Below, in pieces: positions 1 through 10,889 of a DNA stretch of 64,000 nucleotides. Within the stretch, counting starts at the first letter, position 1, and each line of letters opens with the position of its first letter. A model generated the notes under the pieces. It did no database searches. It saw nothing but the letters and a program-made list of their open reading frames with translations, and was not told the DNA's origin. The stretch lies in contig JAMYHL010000047.1 of assembly GCA_025531455.1 (NCBI GenBank), positions 62,001 to 126,000 of the forward strand, in the 5' to 3' direction. Made by a program: the position numbers and the translations under genes. Origin of the DNA: Apiotrichum sp. Y4204 (lineage: Eukaryota; Basidiomycota; Tremellomycetes; Trichosporonales; Trichosporonaceae).

Positions 1-130
1 GGATATGATACAGTGGTGTGGGTGGGATGATGGGGTAAGCTACAATATACACAATGCCGCAGAATGCTCAATGCTGGTTCGTCACCATGGTCTCGTCACT
101 GTCGTGCTGTCGTCCTCGTCGCCCATTCCA

Positions 131-874
131 CTACTGCGGGGTGCGCTGCTGCGCCTGTTGTTGTTGCTGCTGCTGCTGCTGCTGTTGTTGTTGTTGCTGT
201 TGCTGCGACTCCTCATCTTCCGCGTAGGTCTCGTTGGGAACCGGCGCATCAAACTGGTCGCCCGGGACAGGCACCGTAGAGGCCTGCTGCCTCTCAAGAT
301 ACCGGCGGAGGTGCTGAGAGCGCGGCGCGAGAGTTGTGTACGGACGCAACCGCGGCGACGGTGGTGATGGCGGGCGTTTTGATCCCTGGGGTCAGTAGAC
401 GCTTCTGCTAGAGCGCGGGCAACGTCTCCGCTGTCCCGCTCGCAAAACTCACAGCCATCACAGGCGGTTCCTCGCGGTCCTCAGTGCTCTCAAGAAGCGC
501 GCCGAGATTCATGTCCGACCACAAGTCGCTGCCGCCCTCATGGCCGAGGAAGCTGCCAGGGGCAGGCTTGCGGATCTTCTTGCCGCCATTATGGCGCCGG
601 GGCCGGCCAAAGGGGTAGCTGGGGTGAATCTGCGACGGTAATGGGCCATCATGGTCCGGCCGCGGAGGATCCAGGTGCAATGGGATGGGCAGGTTCTCGT
701 CGTAGCCCGGCATCACGGACCAGGGGTCTGGATCATCCTCCGGTGCCGTGTCCGTCAGCAGAGCTGAGATGTAGCCCGGTGTCGCGTGCAAGTGAGTGAA
801 CCGCGCGTCCTAGAGTTAGGAGAGTATGGGGCCGGCTGTGAAGAAGAGATACTAACTGTGATGCTGGTCGTCAT
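131..874 (-). CDS. unknown protein with C-terminal polyglutamine tail
   Basis: I do not recognise this protein of about 209 residues. The model has three exons on the minus strand, 874-857, 809-453 and 385-131, with introns of 47 and 67 nt. The first intron has a GTTAGT donor, a CTAAC branch site and a TAG acceptor, and all junctions keep frame. The start is the ATG at 874; a stretch around 791 is open but has no ATG. The protein is rich in Pro and acidic residues, has a basic patch (RPRRHNGGKKIRKP), and ends in an acidic stretch followed by about 17 glutamines and the stop at 131. No catalytic motif, signal peptide or membrane segment is visible. The tail suggests a nuclear or transcription-related role, but that is only inference. 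Confidence 0.6.
155..215 (-). repeat. CAG/CAA trinucleotide repeat encoding polyQ
   Basis: A mixed CAG/CAA run read on the minus strand codes for the C-terminal glutamine tract of the 131-874 gene. CAA interruptions break the CAG run, which usually limits slippage. Confidence 0.85.
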
Positions 875-1901
875 CGTTGTTGATGAGGAGAAGTCGACAG
901 CGAAGGGTTTTGTTGTTTGGCTTGTTGGTGAAGTGCTCGGTCATTGGCCTTGTTCGACCGCCAGTATCGAGGACTAGAATGACGTGTCACTGAATTGAGC
1001 CTACGCAGCGGCCGTGACCGCCGTTTGTGCCGTATGTTCAAACTCCAAAACAAGGGGGATCTGGAGCTAGCAAAAGAGCTCGCGGTCTCGGGTCACGTGC
1101 CTTTTGGGACAGAACGATGGTGAGATCCCTATGCTGTCATTCCGCCCAGGCCTGAGGCGCCTGAGGCCTGTGGTGAGGAATGCCGACTACTCCCAAGCTC
1201 CAACAATCCAAGCTCCATCGGCGCATAGCTGGGCATGTGGGGGGTATGTAGCGGAATGCACCACACCATGGTCAGGCATGTCTTGTGCAGTAACGCAGTA
1301 ACAAACCTTGGGTGAGGAACGTCCATACCTCACATTCGTCACTATCGCTGTTATCTGGGGGATCATTTGAAGATTTCGGAATTGGTCCTCGCGACGCAAA
1401 GAACGCCGACAGTCGAATCTCCTCGTTCCGGCGCCGCCTGGCATCCGTCCGTGAGCCCGTTGATATCTACCGAGGAACCGAGGCACGAAACCGTCTCCAC
1501 AGTCCGATCGGGGCGAGCGCCGAGATCTGTTGCGAGGCAGCTGGTAGTCGGTGCTTCTTGACGTCTTAGCTCCGTATTGTCTTTGCTTCTCGAGATCCGA
1601 GGTACTTCAGACAAGATCGGCACAACGCTAAGCAGAGACCAGCAGGGGAAGACAAAAAAGAAAGAAAAGAAAAGAAAAAAAAGTCTCTACTAGCCTAACC
1701 GGCGGCAGACATCCGCAGCTGGGCAGCTGCCGCATGGGCACGGTGACAGACACAACATTGGTACAGCGGCTCTGGCGACAGTCGACAGGCCATAATATGT
1801 CAAGCGAAAGAGCTGAAAGAATTCATCGTCTTCCACTCTTCCCAACTTCATCCATTCACTCATCATCTCGACCGTCCCCTATTGCAACACCCACTCACAA
1901 A
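875..1901. other. divergent intergenic region, no gene seen
   Basis: This is the shared upstream region of the polyQ gene (-) and the Mak32-like gene (+). It contains a direct repeat of CCTGAGG near 1151-1166 and a purine-rich A/G tract near 1652-1682. Only short, unspliceable open frames are present. Confidence 0.6.
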
Positions 1902-3392
1902 ATGAACGGATACAAGAGAACGACCAACGGAGACTCGACAGGGATCGCAGTAGCCACCCTTGGTGCGTCACCCCGCCACTGACCTCAGTGCACTGACGAC
2001 AGAGGCGCTGATAATTGATTCTTTCACGCGCGTCGAAGATGGCAAAGAAGTGGTCAGCAAGCCAGACCAGGTATGTGGCAACACGCTAAACCTCGCTGAC
2101 ACTAGATCGGAGGCGCAGGAACGTATGGTACGCTGCCTGAGGCACAACCTGCAGAAACTGATGGCAGCTATCGTTGGTGCACGCATATTCCTCTCGCCCA
2201 GCAAGCTCGGCATGGTCGTCGACTACACACCGAGCACGCTGCCAAAAGCAATGCGTGGTGCCATTGAGAGCTTTGGTAACATGTGGGCCTGGCGCGTGCG
2301 CAACGACGGACACGGAACGACCCGTGCAGTGAACACTTACGACGGGGAGGTTAGGGGGTAAGTGCGATCGGTGCATGATGTGCAGATGAGCTGGCGGTAA
2401 CGCGTCCCACGCTGACACAAACCAGGTTCGCGTACCTCACTCCCCCGCGACTTCTGTATCCCACTGATCTCTTGGACACGCGATTCACGAATCCTCTTCC
2501 TCGCTGGCTCCACCTTGTGTCCATGCCGGACCGCACTCAGCAAATCCTAAAGGAGATCTCTGAGATTGCGCAGACAGAGCAGGATCACGGCTGGAGCCCA
2601 GGGATAGTATGGGAGCCCGAACCTGTGAGTCGCAGTCTGCCCTGCACACACATGATGGCATTCGATCCCCACCTCTGACGCAAGCCTTCCTGCATCCCCG
2701 AGAATCTGGACGTAATCGCTCGACTCGCGCGACAGGTCGATGTCATCAGGTAGGCAGGATCCATTTTCGGCTTCTCACCACAGCCCAAACCATACTGAGG
2801 CGCTGGCGCTTTTCGGCTCCACCCCTCCTTCCGCGGCGTCGGCGATCACGACTCTGGAATATCTCACGCGGCGCCTAGTTGCTCTGCGTCCACGGATCGG
2901 GGCCGTCATCCGTGCCGGCCCCCTGGGATGCGTCTACGCCCTCACGGCTCAACTCCCTCCTGGGGCACTCAATGACCCACATATGCGGGTCCCTCCCTGC
3001 GTTCCAGTGCACTGGGTCGAACCATTCTGGCACCCCCAGGACCCCGATTGTCAAGGCGCCGTGGTCGACCCCACGGGCGCGGGCAACGCATTCATGGGTG
3101 CGATGGCAGCCGCTCTTTCAGAAGGACGGGACATGGCGGAGGGTGAGTCTGTCACCAGCGGATGTGGAAGATTCTAATGGCAGCCGCAATCTGGGCCAAC
3201 GTTGCGGCATCCTTCATCATCGAACAAGATGGCCTTCCTCGCCTGGCATTTGTGAACGGTCGAGAAGTTTGGAACGGGGCATATCCCTCCGATCGCGTTG
3301 CCGCGCTGAAGCAGCGCATGAAGGGCAAAGAGGCAAGCGGAGGAATCCATGGATGCAGCGGGACGGGGCGGAACGCCGCCCATCGAGACTGA
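1902..3392 (+). CDS. MAK32: Mak32-like pfkB carbohydrate kinase family protein
   Basis: This belongs to the fungal Mak32 branch of the pfkB (ribokinase-like) family; yeast Mak32 is linked to stability of the L-A dsRNA virus and its substrate is unknown. The model has eight exons: 1902-1962, 2003-2070, 2106-2127, 2168-2357, 2426-2624, 2685-2749, 2784-3142 and 3184-3392. Hallmarks in order are IGGAGTYAIVGARIF near the N-terminus, GMVVDYTP, FAYLTPP, the WEPEP segment, VISPNHTEALALFG, and the pfkB signature DPTGAGNAFMGA. In classical pfkB kinases the signature reads GAGD, with Asp as catalytic base; here it is Asn, as I recall for Mak32 relatives. The second intron is only 35 nt. The last part (KGKEASGGIHG to the stop) looks lineage-specific. 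Confidence 0.85.
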
Positions 3393-3790
3393 TGGAGGCT
3401 GGAGAACCAACGGGACTGATTAGGGAGTCGCCGTGCCGCCCGGCAAGAACGGAGAGGCGTCAACGAATCGAGTGCACGACTTGCAACTGTACACCCCATT
3501 TCTCGTTCGAGATACATTTCATTCAATTCATTCCACATAGATTCATGTATAAGGTCGGCTTTTCCGTACCATGCAGGGTAGATGATACAGATTGTGACAG
3601 ACTCAATTCGTGACGATGTCCTGGGGGGTTGTCATGTCGCCACTCGTCGATGCTCGGGACCAATATTTTCCAGTCGGCCTTATCGATCGTCGCTCGAGAA
3701 GTCGGAGCAGCTCCATACGATCCATACTGAACTCTACATCTCATTCCAGCCCACCCATTCCAGCCCATCCCAACCCCGTCGTCGACCGCG
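3393..3790. other. intergenic, no gene seen
   Basis: The stretch holds the 3' flank of the Mak32-like gene and the promoter of the downstream Mtf2-like gene, which lies on the same strand. No recognisable element was found. Confidence 0.6.
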
Positions 3791-5083
3791 ATGTTGTCGA
3801 CACTAGAGCACAGCCTGCTACGCACCTCTCGGAGCGCGCGTCTTGGGATCGCCGCTGCGCGGTTTGGCACAAGCGCATCAGGCACCCCAGAGCCCGAAGC
3901 CGACTCGCAACCCAAATCCTCATCCTCCCCGTCGTCGTCCTCCAAGTCCGGCGTGCCCCCTTTGCGCTCGCCTGAAGCCAATGCTGCCGCTGTCGAGGAT
4001 CTGTGGGAGCGCGTCCTGAGAACACCGTGAGCAGTGCCCGTTATGTCTTGTCTGCCAGCTAACATCAGTGCCTCCGTCATTACTTCCGAGTCGTCTAGCT
4101 CCAAGCCGGGCCTCAAGTCCCTCCTTGAGCGCTCGACCCCGGCCTCGCGCAGCTTCAAGGGAACGACGTCGCGCTTGCACCGTGCACTCGGACAAACGCC
4201 CGCTGAGGCGGGCAAGGTGCGCGACAGCCTGCAGGCCATGTTCCGGGATCTGAACGCCCGCATGCTTCAGCCGGTACAGGGCGGCGCGCTGAGCAGCCTC
4301 GTCCGCCCGTCCGGCCTCTCGAGGAAGCGTATCGAGGAGGAGGACCCGGCACTCAGGGAGGAGGTGGACGCCAAGACTGAGGCACTCACGATGATCACGT
4401 CGGCGGCTGAGGTCGTGTCGTGGGCCGAGGAGAATGTGTTTACGCGCGAGGCCCTCGACTCGCAGTCGCGCGCGGGCTATCTCCGCACATACCCGCGCTT
4501 GCTGGCTGCCGTCATGCGCCATCTCCGCACCCTCGCAGCACCGCATCTCTCGCTTGCCATGTTTGAGCATGCGCGGGCCCTCGGCGTAGAGTCGTATCTT
4601 GCCGGATGCCAGACCTCGGCTTTCAACGAGCTGCTCCGCACGCGGTGGGATGCGTTCCGCGACCTCGAGGGCGTCGTCTCTGCTATCCGGGAGATGGAGG
4701 CACATGCTGTTGCCTGGGACCGCACGACGAACGGTATCGTCACGAACGTGACTAACGTTGTCGGCAGTGACCTCCTGCACCACCGCAACCACTGGGGATC
4801 CGACGCGTACACACTGCTTGCAGTGCTCGAGAAGGCGATCGCAGAGGACACACGGCGCGAGGCCGAGATCTTCGAGCGCAAGGCGGAGGGCAAGCGGTTG
4901 TTCCGGCACAGGACACGTATCGCTGCCAGCAACAGCCCGTGGGATGACTCGTCTGAGGGCGGTCGTCGGCGTGACTCTTATGGCGGGGACCGCGAGCGTC
5001 GAGGGGGCTCTTATGACAGCGAGCGTCGGTCCCGCCCCCGCGGCCGTCCTCCCCGCGATAACGCGCGACACGACTGGGACTAG
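3791..5083 (+). CDS. Mtf2-like mitochondrial RNA-processing protein
   Basis: This protein of 416 residues is encoded by two exons, 3791-4026 and 4069-5083, joined in phase across a 42-nt intron. The N-terminus (MLSTLEHSLLRTSRSARLG) is basic, hydroxylated and free of acidic residues after the first few positions, as in a mitochondrial presequence. Residues about 185-300 resemble the C-terminal domain of Mtf2/Nam1, with TSAFNELLRTRWDAFRDLEG as the clearest block. Yeast Mtf2 couples mitochondrial transcription to RNA processing and translation. The last 65 residues form an Arg/Gly/Ser-rich tail (RGG and RS-like), which could bind RNA. The family call rests on remembered motifs and is fairly firm; the exact function in this yeast is inferred. 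Confidence 0.75.
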
Positions 5084-5196
5084 TGTAGATTAGATTGCAT
5101 GGCATGTACTTCACTCATTGACCTGGAGCGTGGGGCAGTAGACCAACGGGAGGGCTTCTACCTTTCATTCATCAAACTTCATCCATCGTCTATTAT

Positions 5197-6425
5197 CTAC
5201 ACATCGCCCTCAATCTTATCTCCCTGCATCGCCACCACGCGGTCGGGCGACATGCTCGGGCTGCGGCTGACATATCTCCCGCGCGTGTCACCTTCCTCGC
5301 CGTCCACATCGGATCCAGGCGACGGCGATCGGGAAACAAAGCGTTCGCTACCCGACGAGCGGGACGGCGAGCGCGACACGAACCGCGAACCTGCGCTTGA
5401 GCCCGATGCGGACCGTGACCGGGACCGAGACCGTGACCGCGGGCGGCCGCGGTCCATGTCCACGTCCCCGTCTCCGTCCTCGTCCTCGTCCTTCTCCACT
5501 CGCGGGTCGTCCTCCAGCAACGACTGTCGCGGCGCGAGGCCCTCCACCTCCTCAAGCACCGCTCGCTGCGTCAGACGCGGGAGGATGATATCGCAGACAC
5601 GATCCTGCGTGAGGAGGTCGTCGACAAACTCGTCAAACGTCGTTAGCCGGTAGCCACCTGAGTGTCAGCTTGTGCAGAGAAGTTTCAGCTGTCGCCCGTT
5701 TGAGATGAGACCCACCGACTTCACGATACCGCAGCTTCCGGTAGTCCTTCATCAGCGGCTCGAGGATCTGGTACACGTCCATCGAGCGGAAAGTTAGCCG
5801 GATGTAGATGGCTGCCAGGGCGCGCAAGTATCTGTTGTGAGTATATGTGACAAATGGGGGTAGCACGAGATGGGCCGGTAGTCGCAAGATCTCCAGGTTC
5901 ACTCACTTAAACTCCTCGGCCAAGAGATACTCGAACAGAATCTCCTTCTCGGGCTGCAGCTGAATCAGGCGCAGGAGAAGACACATGAACGGCGTCGGAG
6001 TCTGACGCTCATACACGCCACCAATGGCATGCACCGCGATCGCCTTGTCAATGATAGACTCGGCTGTGGGTCAGCGGGGACAGACCACTTGCTTCAAGGA
6101 GGAGGACAAGATTACAGTGATGAGTGAGGTTGGCTGGAGGCTTAGCAGCCCACAGCCAGTGTCGATAACCGCTCCCATCCTCCTCAACGCAACCAGTACC
6201 ACGGTCCAATACTACTAACCAGTAAGTGCAAAGCAGTGCTCCTTCCAATACGTCGACTCGTAGATACGCGCGCGGATGACCTTTTCGATGAGGTTCTGGT
6301 GGAGGTCAGTACCCAACCGGACGCAGCAGCGGCTGTGCTTGTTTCTTCCACGCATTCGGCCGCATTGCACTCACTTGTGGGTCTTGCCCGTGCACCGTCT
6401 TTGTCGGCCCGCCCTGTGTCGCCAT
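5197..6425 (-). CDS. PRP38: pre-mRNA splicing factor Prp38
   Basis: Prp38 is a U4/U6.U5 tri-snRNP associated factor needed to activate the spliceosome. The model of 286 residues has five exons: 6425-6375, 6295-6220, 6063-5907, 5831-5716 and 5657-5197. The PRP38 domain fills residues 1 to about 190. Recognisable blocks are DPQNLIEKVIRARIYESTYW, GGVYERQTPTPFMCLLLRL, the long LFEYLLAEEFKYLRALAA segment, and MDVYQILEPLMKDYRKLRYR. An acidic linker and an Arg/Ser-dipeptide tail (RSRSRSRSRSAS) follow, as in metazoan and basidiomycete Prp38 but not budding yeast. It is divergent with the NC2beta gene (305 bp between start codons) and convergent with the Mtf2-like gene. Confidence 0.95.
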
Positions 6426-6730
6426 GGTGGTGGAGAGTGATGGTGGTAGTGGATGTAGGGTGGATGTTTTGTTTGTTGACTACTGTAACCTCATTCAAGT
6501 AAGGGCGTGTGCAGCACACAGTGAATTGCTGCTGGGCTGCGCGGTGCAACTTTGCTGCGCTGAAAATGTCTGGATACAAAAATACTAAATCGTCATAAAG
6601 TCTCCTCTTAATCCTCCTTCCTCTTTCTGTTTTCCATCTTCTCCACAATCGTCATCACCGTGACCATCACCCACTGTATCCAAGCTTTCCGCACCATCCG
6701 CACGTACCGCACCCGCCCAGCATTCCCAGC
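6426..6730. promoter_or_regulatory. shared divergent promoter of PRP38 and NC2beta
   Basis: The two start codons face away from each other with only 305 bp between them, so both promoters must lie here. CT-rich tracts occur near 6601-6720. No clear TATA box is seen. Confidence 0.5.
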
Positions 6731-7693
6731 ATGTCCGACCGCGAAGGATTCGGTGGCGACGACGAGCACACCCTCCCCAAGGCGACTGTGTTCAAGCTCA
6801 TTGGCGGTGAGTAGCCTGGCAGCGCGAGCATTGCCACCCTGTCTGTAGTGTGTGCCGTTGTTCGGATCTTTTTCCAACAATGATGTCGATACCACTCAAA
6901 TCGACGTCTTGTCAACCGGAGACGACAGAAGGTCATACTCACCCTCATCCATGTAGAGTGCATGCCCTGACAAACCCAGAGATGCTTCCCGACGACGTTA
7001 GCTGCGCCAAGGACACAAAAGAGATTATTGTCGAGTGCTGTGTTGGTAAGTGCCGTTTCGCTTCCATTGAGGTCATATTCAGCATGACGGTGCACGCTGT
7101 GTCAAGAAGCAGAGCAGCTGCACCAGATCATATACTAGATCGAAATCTCTACAGCTCTTTATTTCTTGGGCAGTCTGCTTGACCGTGTCATGACTGTCTT
7201 CCCTCTTGCATGTCAGCCATCAAGAGAACAATAGAACCTCCCCTGCCGCCTTCTTCGGCTGACACCGCAGAATGGATTAAACTCATATCCGCGCAGGCCA
7301 ACACCGTGTGTGAGGAGAGCAGCAAGAAGACTATTTCGCCAGAACACGTTATTGAGGCGCTCAAGGTGGGTGCGACTGCGAAGGACGGAATGAGTTGGGA
7401 CACTGTTGGATACTTGGCGTCCAATGTCCATAATGATCGGGGTGCAAGACGGTATTCACCTCTGAGGTCTAGAACTTATTCTTTCTCATCCCAGAGCCTA
7501 GACTAACTTGCAGCAACTCGGCTTTGAGGCGTTTATCAACGAGGTCGACGACTCGCACGCAGAGTTCAAGCAGTCGCAGAAGGATCGTCAGCGCAACCAG
7601 CCCGATACGAACGGCATGACGCCCGAGGAGCTGCAGGCACTGCAGGAGCGCCTGTTTGCCAGCTCGCAGGCGAGGCTGGCGGCCGCCGAGTAA
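6731..7693 (+). CDS. NCB2: negative cofactor 2 beta subunit (Dr1/Ncb2)
   Basis: NC2beta is a histone-fold protein that dimerises with NC2alpha, binds TBP on DNA and blocks TFIIA/TFIIB entry. The 138-residue product comes from four exons: 6731-6806, 6980-7045, 7271-7365 and 7514-7693. The histone fold lies at about residues 14-88, with the motifs LPKATVFKLIGEMLPDDV, CAKDTKEIIVECCVEWIKLI and KTISPEHVIEALKQLGF. The C-terminal part (HAEFKQSQKDRQRNQP and a short amphipathic tail) matches the usual family length. Its introns are 173, 225 and 148 nt, much longer than the 40-60 nt typical of the neighbours. Confidence 0.95.
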
Positions 7694-8090
7694 AATCGAG
7701 GGGTTGACCGATCCGTCGACGTTGGATGTGACGGCAACTCCGAGTAGTAGCAACTGTGACACGAAGAGCAACAACAGAGGAAGCCAGTTGGAGAAGAGGG
7801 ATCCCGGCTGGAATGGGGTGGTGGATGCCTGCCGTCTTATGCTGTAGCACAAACGGCCTGTTGTACAACATCATGCACATATTGCATCCTCTCAATGATA
7901 TCAGTACGATCAGCGGTACATTCAATGGCACTGCGACACTGCCGGCAGTCCCTCATATCTAGGTTCACAATCAATACATCAACGAGACACTGACTACTGT
8001 ATGGATATGTCTGTCTTCGCGTCTCGCCGCATCTCAATCCGCATTCGCGCCGCTGCATCTGCATTGCACATCTAACACTGTAACATACGG
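7694..8090. other. convergent 3' flanks, no gene seen
   Basis: The NC2beta gene (+) and NSP1 (-) end towards each other here. The region should hold both 3' ends; no further gene is supported. Confidence 0.6.
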
Positions 8091-10474
8091 TTACCGCCGA
8101 AGAGAGTAACTCGGCTTTTGCTGACCTGAGCGGGTCTCAAGCTCGTCAATCTTCGTGGCGAGCTTGGATGTGTTGGCATCAATCGAGTGGATGGCGCGGA
8201 GGTGTGCGCCGAGGATGGACGAGAGCTGGTTGATCGGGTCGTCTGGAATCTGGGAAGCCGCATCGGCAGCAGCGGCCGTCGGCGGGGTGTTGGAAGCGGG
8301 AACAGGGGGAGCGGATCCACCAGCGGAAAGCTTGTTGACCTCCTCAATCATCTGCGACAGGTTGCGCGAGATATCATCAAGCTGCTTGTTGAGGTCCTCG
8401 GCGAGCGCATACGCCTTTTCACGCTCGCGGTCGGCCGGCATCTTGGCGGCCAGTGGCTTGGTGTCCTTCTCAGCAAAGGTCGAAATCTCGCGTTCGTAGT
8501 GCGTGAGCACCTGGTCAAGCTGCTTCTGCTGGGCCTCTATGTAGTCGAGGTTGCGGTCGAGTGCTGTCTGGTTGTTTTGCGCCTCGAGTACTCGCCGGTG
8601 CAGCGTCGCAATCTGGTTGCCGTTCCGAACCAGCACCTTGTCCCACTCGCGAACCTCGCCCGCCTGACGCTCAAACTCCTTGACCTGCGCATCCAGATCC
8701 TTCGACCACGTGTCGACAATATCCTCGAGAGTCTTGCCGCGCAGGAGATTCGGCGCCGGCTCCGAGGGGGCGGTCGTCTTCGCGTCTCCAGTCGCCGGCA
8801 CCGGTGTCGCCGTTCCAGACCCTGCCATCGAAGCGGTCATTGCAGGGGTAGCCGCGCCAGTAGCAGGCTTGGAGCCAAACAGACTTGTACCGGCGGCAGG
8901 CGCGGTGGTCGATGTTCCGGTGGCTCCGGCAGCGGGAGTCGCCGGCTTTGCACCGAAAAGACTTCCTGCGGCCGGTGCGGTGGTAGTGGTAGAAGACTCG
9001 GCGGGCTTGGCACCGAGCCCGGCGAACATTCCCGTTTTCGGCGCCTCGGCAGGCTTGGCTGAGTCCGCAGACTTAGCTGAGTCCGCAGGCTTGGCTGCAT
9101 CGCCGGTAGCTGCCGGCTTGGCGGCCCCAAAGCCAGAGAAGAGTCCACCAGCCGGGGCGGCGGCCGGGGTGTTAGTACCACTGGCCGCCGGTGTAGCACC
9201 GGTGGAAGCGGCGGGCTTGCCGAAGCCTCCGAAGAGTGAGCCAGCCGCGGGGGTGGCCGGTTTGCTGGCGTCGGCGGGAGGCGTCCCAGCCGGCTTGGCA
9301 CCGAAGAGTCCGCCGAGACCACCTGCGGCAGGAGCGGCAGGCTTTGACGCGTCAGAGCTATCAGCGGGTTTGGCGCCGAAGAGGCCGCCAGTCGGGGCGG
9401 CAGGAGTAGAAGAAGCGGCGGGAGTGGAGGACGCGGCTGGTGCGCCGAAACCGGAGAAGAGGCCTCCGGCAGGGGCGGCAGGTTTGCTCGCATCAGCAGC
9501 TGGGGTCGCGGGCTTTGCACCGAAGAGGCCTCCAGCGGCAGGAGTGGCAGCTGGAGTGGTAGACGAGTCAGCGGGCTTTGCACCAAACAGACCACCCGTG
9601 GCAGCAGGAGCGGCAGGGGCGGCCGGTGCCGTCGCATCAGCAGGCTTCGCACCAAACAATCCGCCGGCAGCAGGGGCATCAGCGGGCTTTGCTCCAAAGA
9701 GACCTCCAGCGGCAGGAGCGGCGGGAGCGGCTGGGGTGGCCGGCTTCGCTCCGAAGCCAGTGAAGCCGCCAGGTGTAGTGGTCGGGGTGGTGGTACCAGA
9801 TGCGGGTGCGCTGCCGAACAGGCCGCCTGGCTTGGAGCCAAACAGGCTCGGCGCCGCAGGGGTGGTGGCTGGCGGGGTGGAGGTGGCAGCGGCGCCGAAC
9901 ATCGGCTTCGGGGCAGACGCGCCAGCAGGGGTAGCACTATCTGCGGGCTTGGCGCCAAATCCACCGAAACCGGAGAAGCCGCCCGCGGCGGGCGCGGCGG
10001 GCGCGGCGGCTGGAGCAGCAGCAGCCGGGGCAGGAGAGGCGGCAGGGGTCGTGCTTCCAAAGCCAGAGAATCCTCCAGGCTTAGCTCCAAAGAGTCCACC
10101 AGCAGCCGGAGCAGCCGAGCCCGGAGTGCTCGATCCTGCGGGAGGAGTACCGAACATCGAGCCACCGGCTGCAGGTGCTGCGGGTGTTGATCCCGAGCCG
10201 AACAGGCCTCCAGTCGCTGGTGCACCTGCAGCAGGGGTAGCGGGCTTGGCGCCGAAGAGACCGCCGGTGCTGCTCCCGGCACCGAAGGCACTCCCGCCCG
10301 CGGCGGGAGTCGATCCGAAACCAAAGCCTGTAGCTGAGAGGTCAGCATGGCCATGCAATGATAGCTCAAGACTAAAGCGTACGCTTGTTACCACCGGCGT
10401 TTCCGAAGCCTGAGAAGCCAGCTGTGGACGTCAGCATATGACGGATGGCCAGAGGATCGTTCGGACTTACACAT
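8091..10474 (-). CDS. NSP1: FG-nucleoporin Nsp1 (Nup62 family)
   Basis: Nsp1 is a central-channel nucleoporin that forms the selective barrier and anchors the Nup57/Nup49 and Nup82 complexes. The 758-residue protein is encoded by three exons: a first exon of only four bases (10474-10471, ATG plus T), 10421-10392, and 10333-8091. It begins MSGFSGFGNAGATGFGFGST. Residues up to about 540 are low-complexity FG repeats, many of the form GGLFGAKPA separated by Ala/Pro/Thr linkers. The Nsp1 C-terminal coiled-coil domain follows, from NLLRGKTLEDIVDTW to about residue 690, and the protein ends PSYSLRR. Repeat-rich antisense frames over the same DNA are shadows. It is divergent with the SmF gene. Confidence 0.96.
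8760..10330 (-). repeat. coding FG repeat array of NSP1
   Basis: Degenerate tandem repeats of roughly 36-80 bases encode GLFGAKPA, GLFGSKP and GFGAKPA units. The array is prone to length change by unequal exchange, so alleles may differ in size. Confidence 0.85.
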
Positions 10475-10889
10475 TCTGAGAGTATGCAAGGACGCCCTTG
10501 CACGAAATGATTGAGAAAAGGTGTTGAAGGTCCACTGAAGCCGCTGAGTTTGCTGGTGTTGATGTGAAGTGGATGCTCGAAGTACACCTTGTTCCCAATG
10601 CAACAATGGTTGGTGGTCTGTGTTGTTTCGAAGGGGACAGTGAGCAGAGGACGGCAGGTGCAGAGGGCAGATGTGGTGATGAACTTTGTGTGTGTGTTGA
10701 CCGCTACCCACGCCTAAACTGAAAAGCTGGAGTGGAGTGTGAATTAGGCACGCAATTCCTCTGGACGGTTTCTGCGACCCTTGATATTGCACAAAGTGAA
10801 TGCTCATTTGGGTGCACCTGTCATGCCTGTCATCAACAACACTAGACAGAGCGACTTTCCATCCTCCATCCTCCCCCATCCCCATCAAA
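10475..10889. promoter_or_regulatory. shared divergent promoter of NSP1 and SmF
   Basis: The start codons of NSP1 (-) and the SmF gene (+) are 415 bp apart, so both promoters lie between them. A CT-rich tract precedes the SmF start (10855-10889). No TATA box is evident. Confidence 0.5.

Noticed and set aside
5..367. Plus-strand frame with a polyleucine run
   Set aside because: It is the antisense of the polyQ-coding exon; repeats open several frames at once.
3920..5071. 383-codon minus-strand frame over the Mtf2-like gene
   Set aside because: It is antisense to a recognised protein and has an Arg-rich composition typical of a shadow frame.
8680..10413. 577-codon plus-strand frame over NSP1
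   Set aside because: It is an antisense shadow created by the GC-rich FG repeats; NSP1 on the other strand is clearly the gene.
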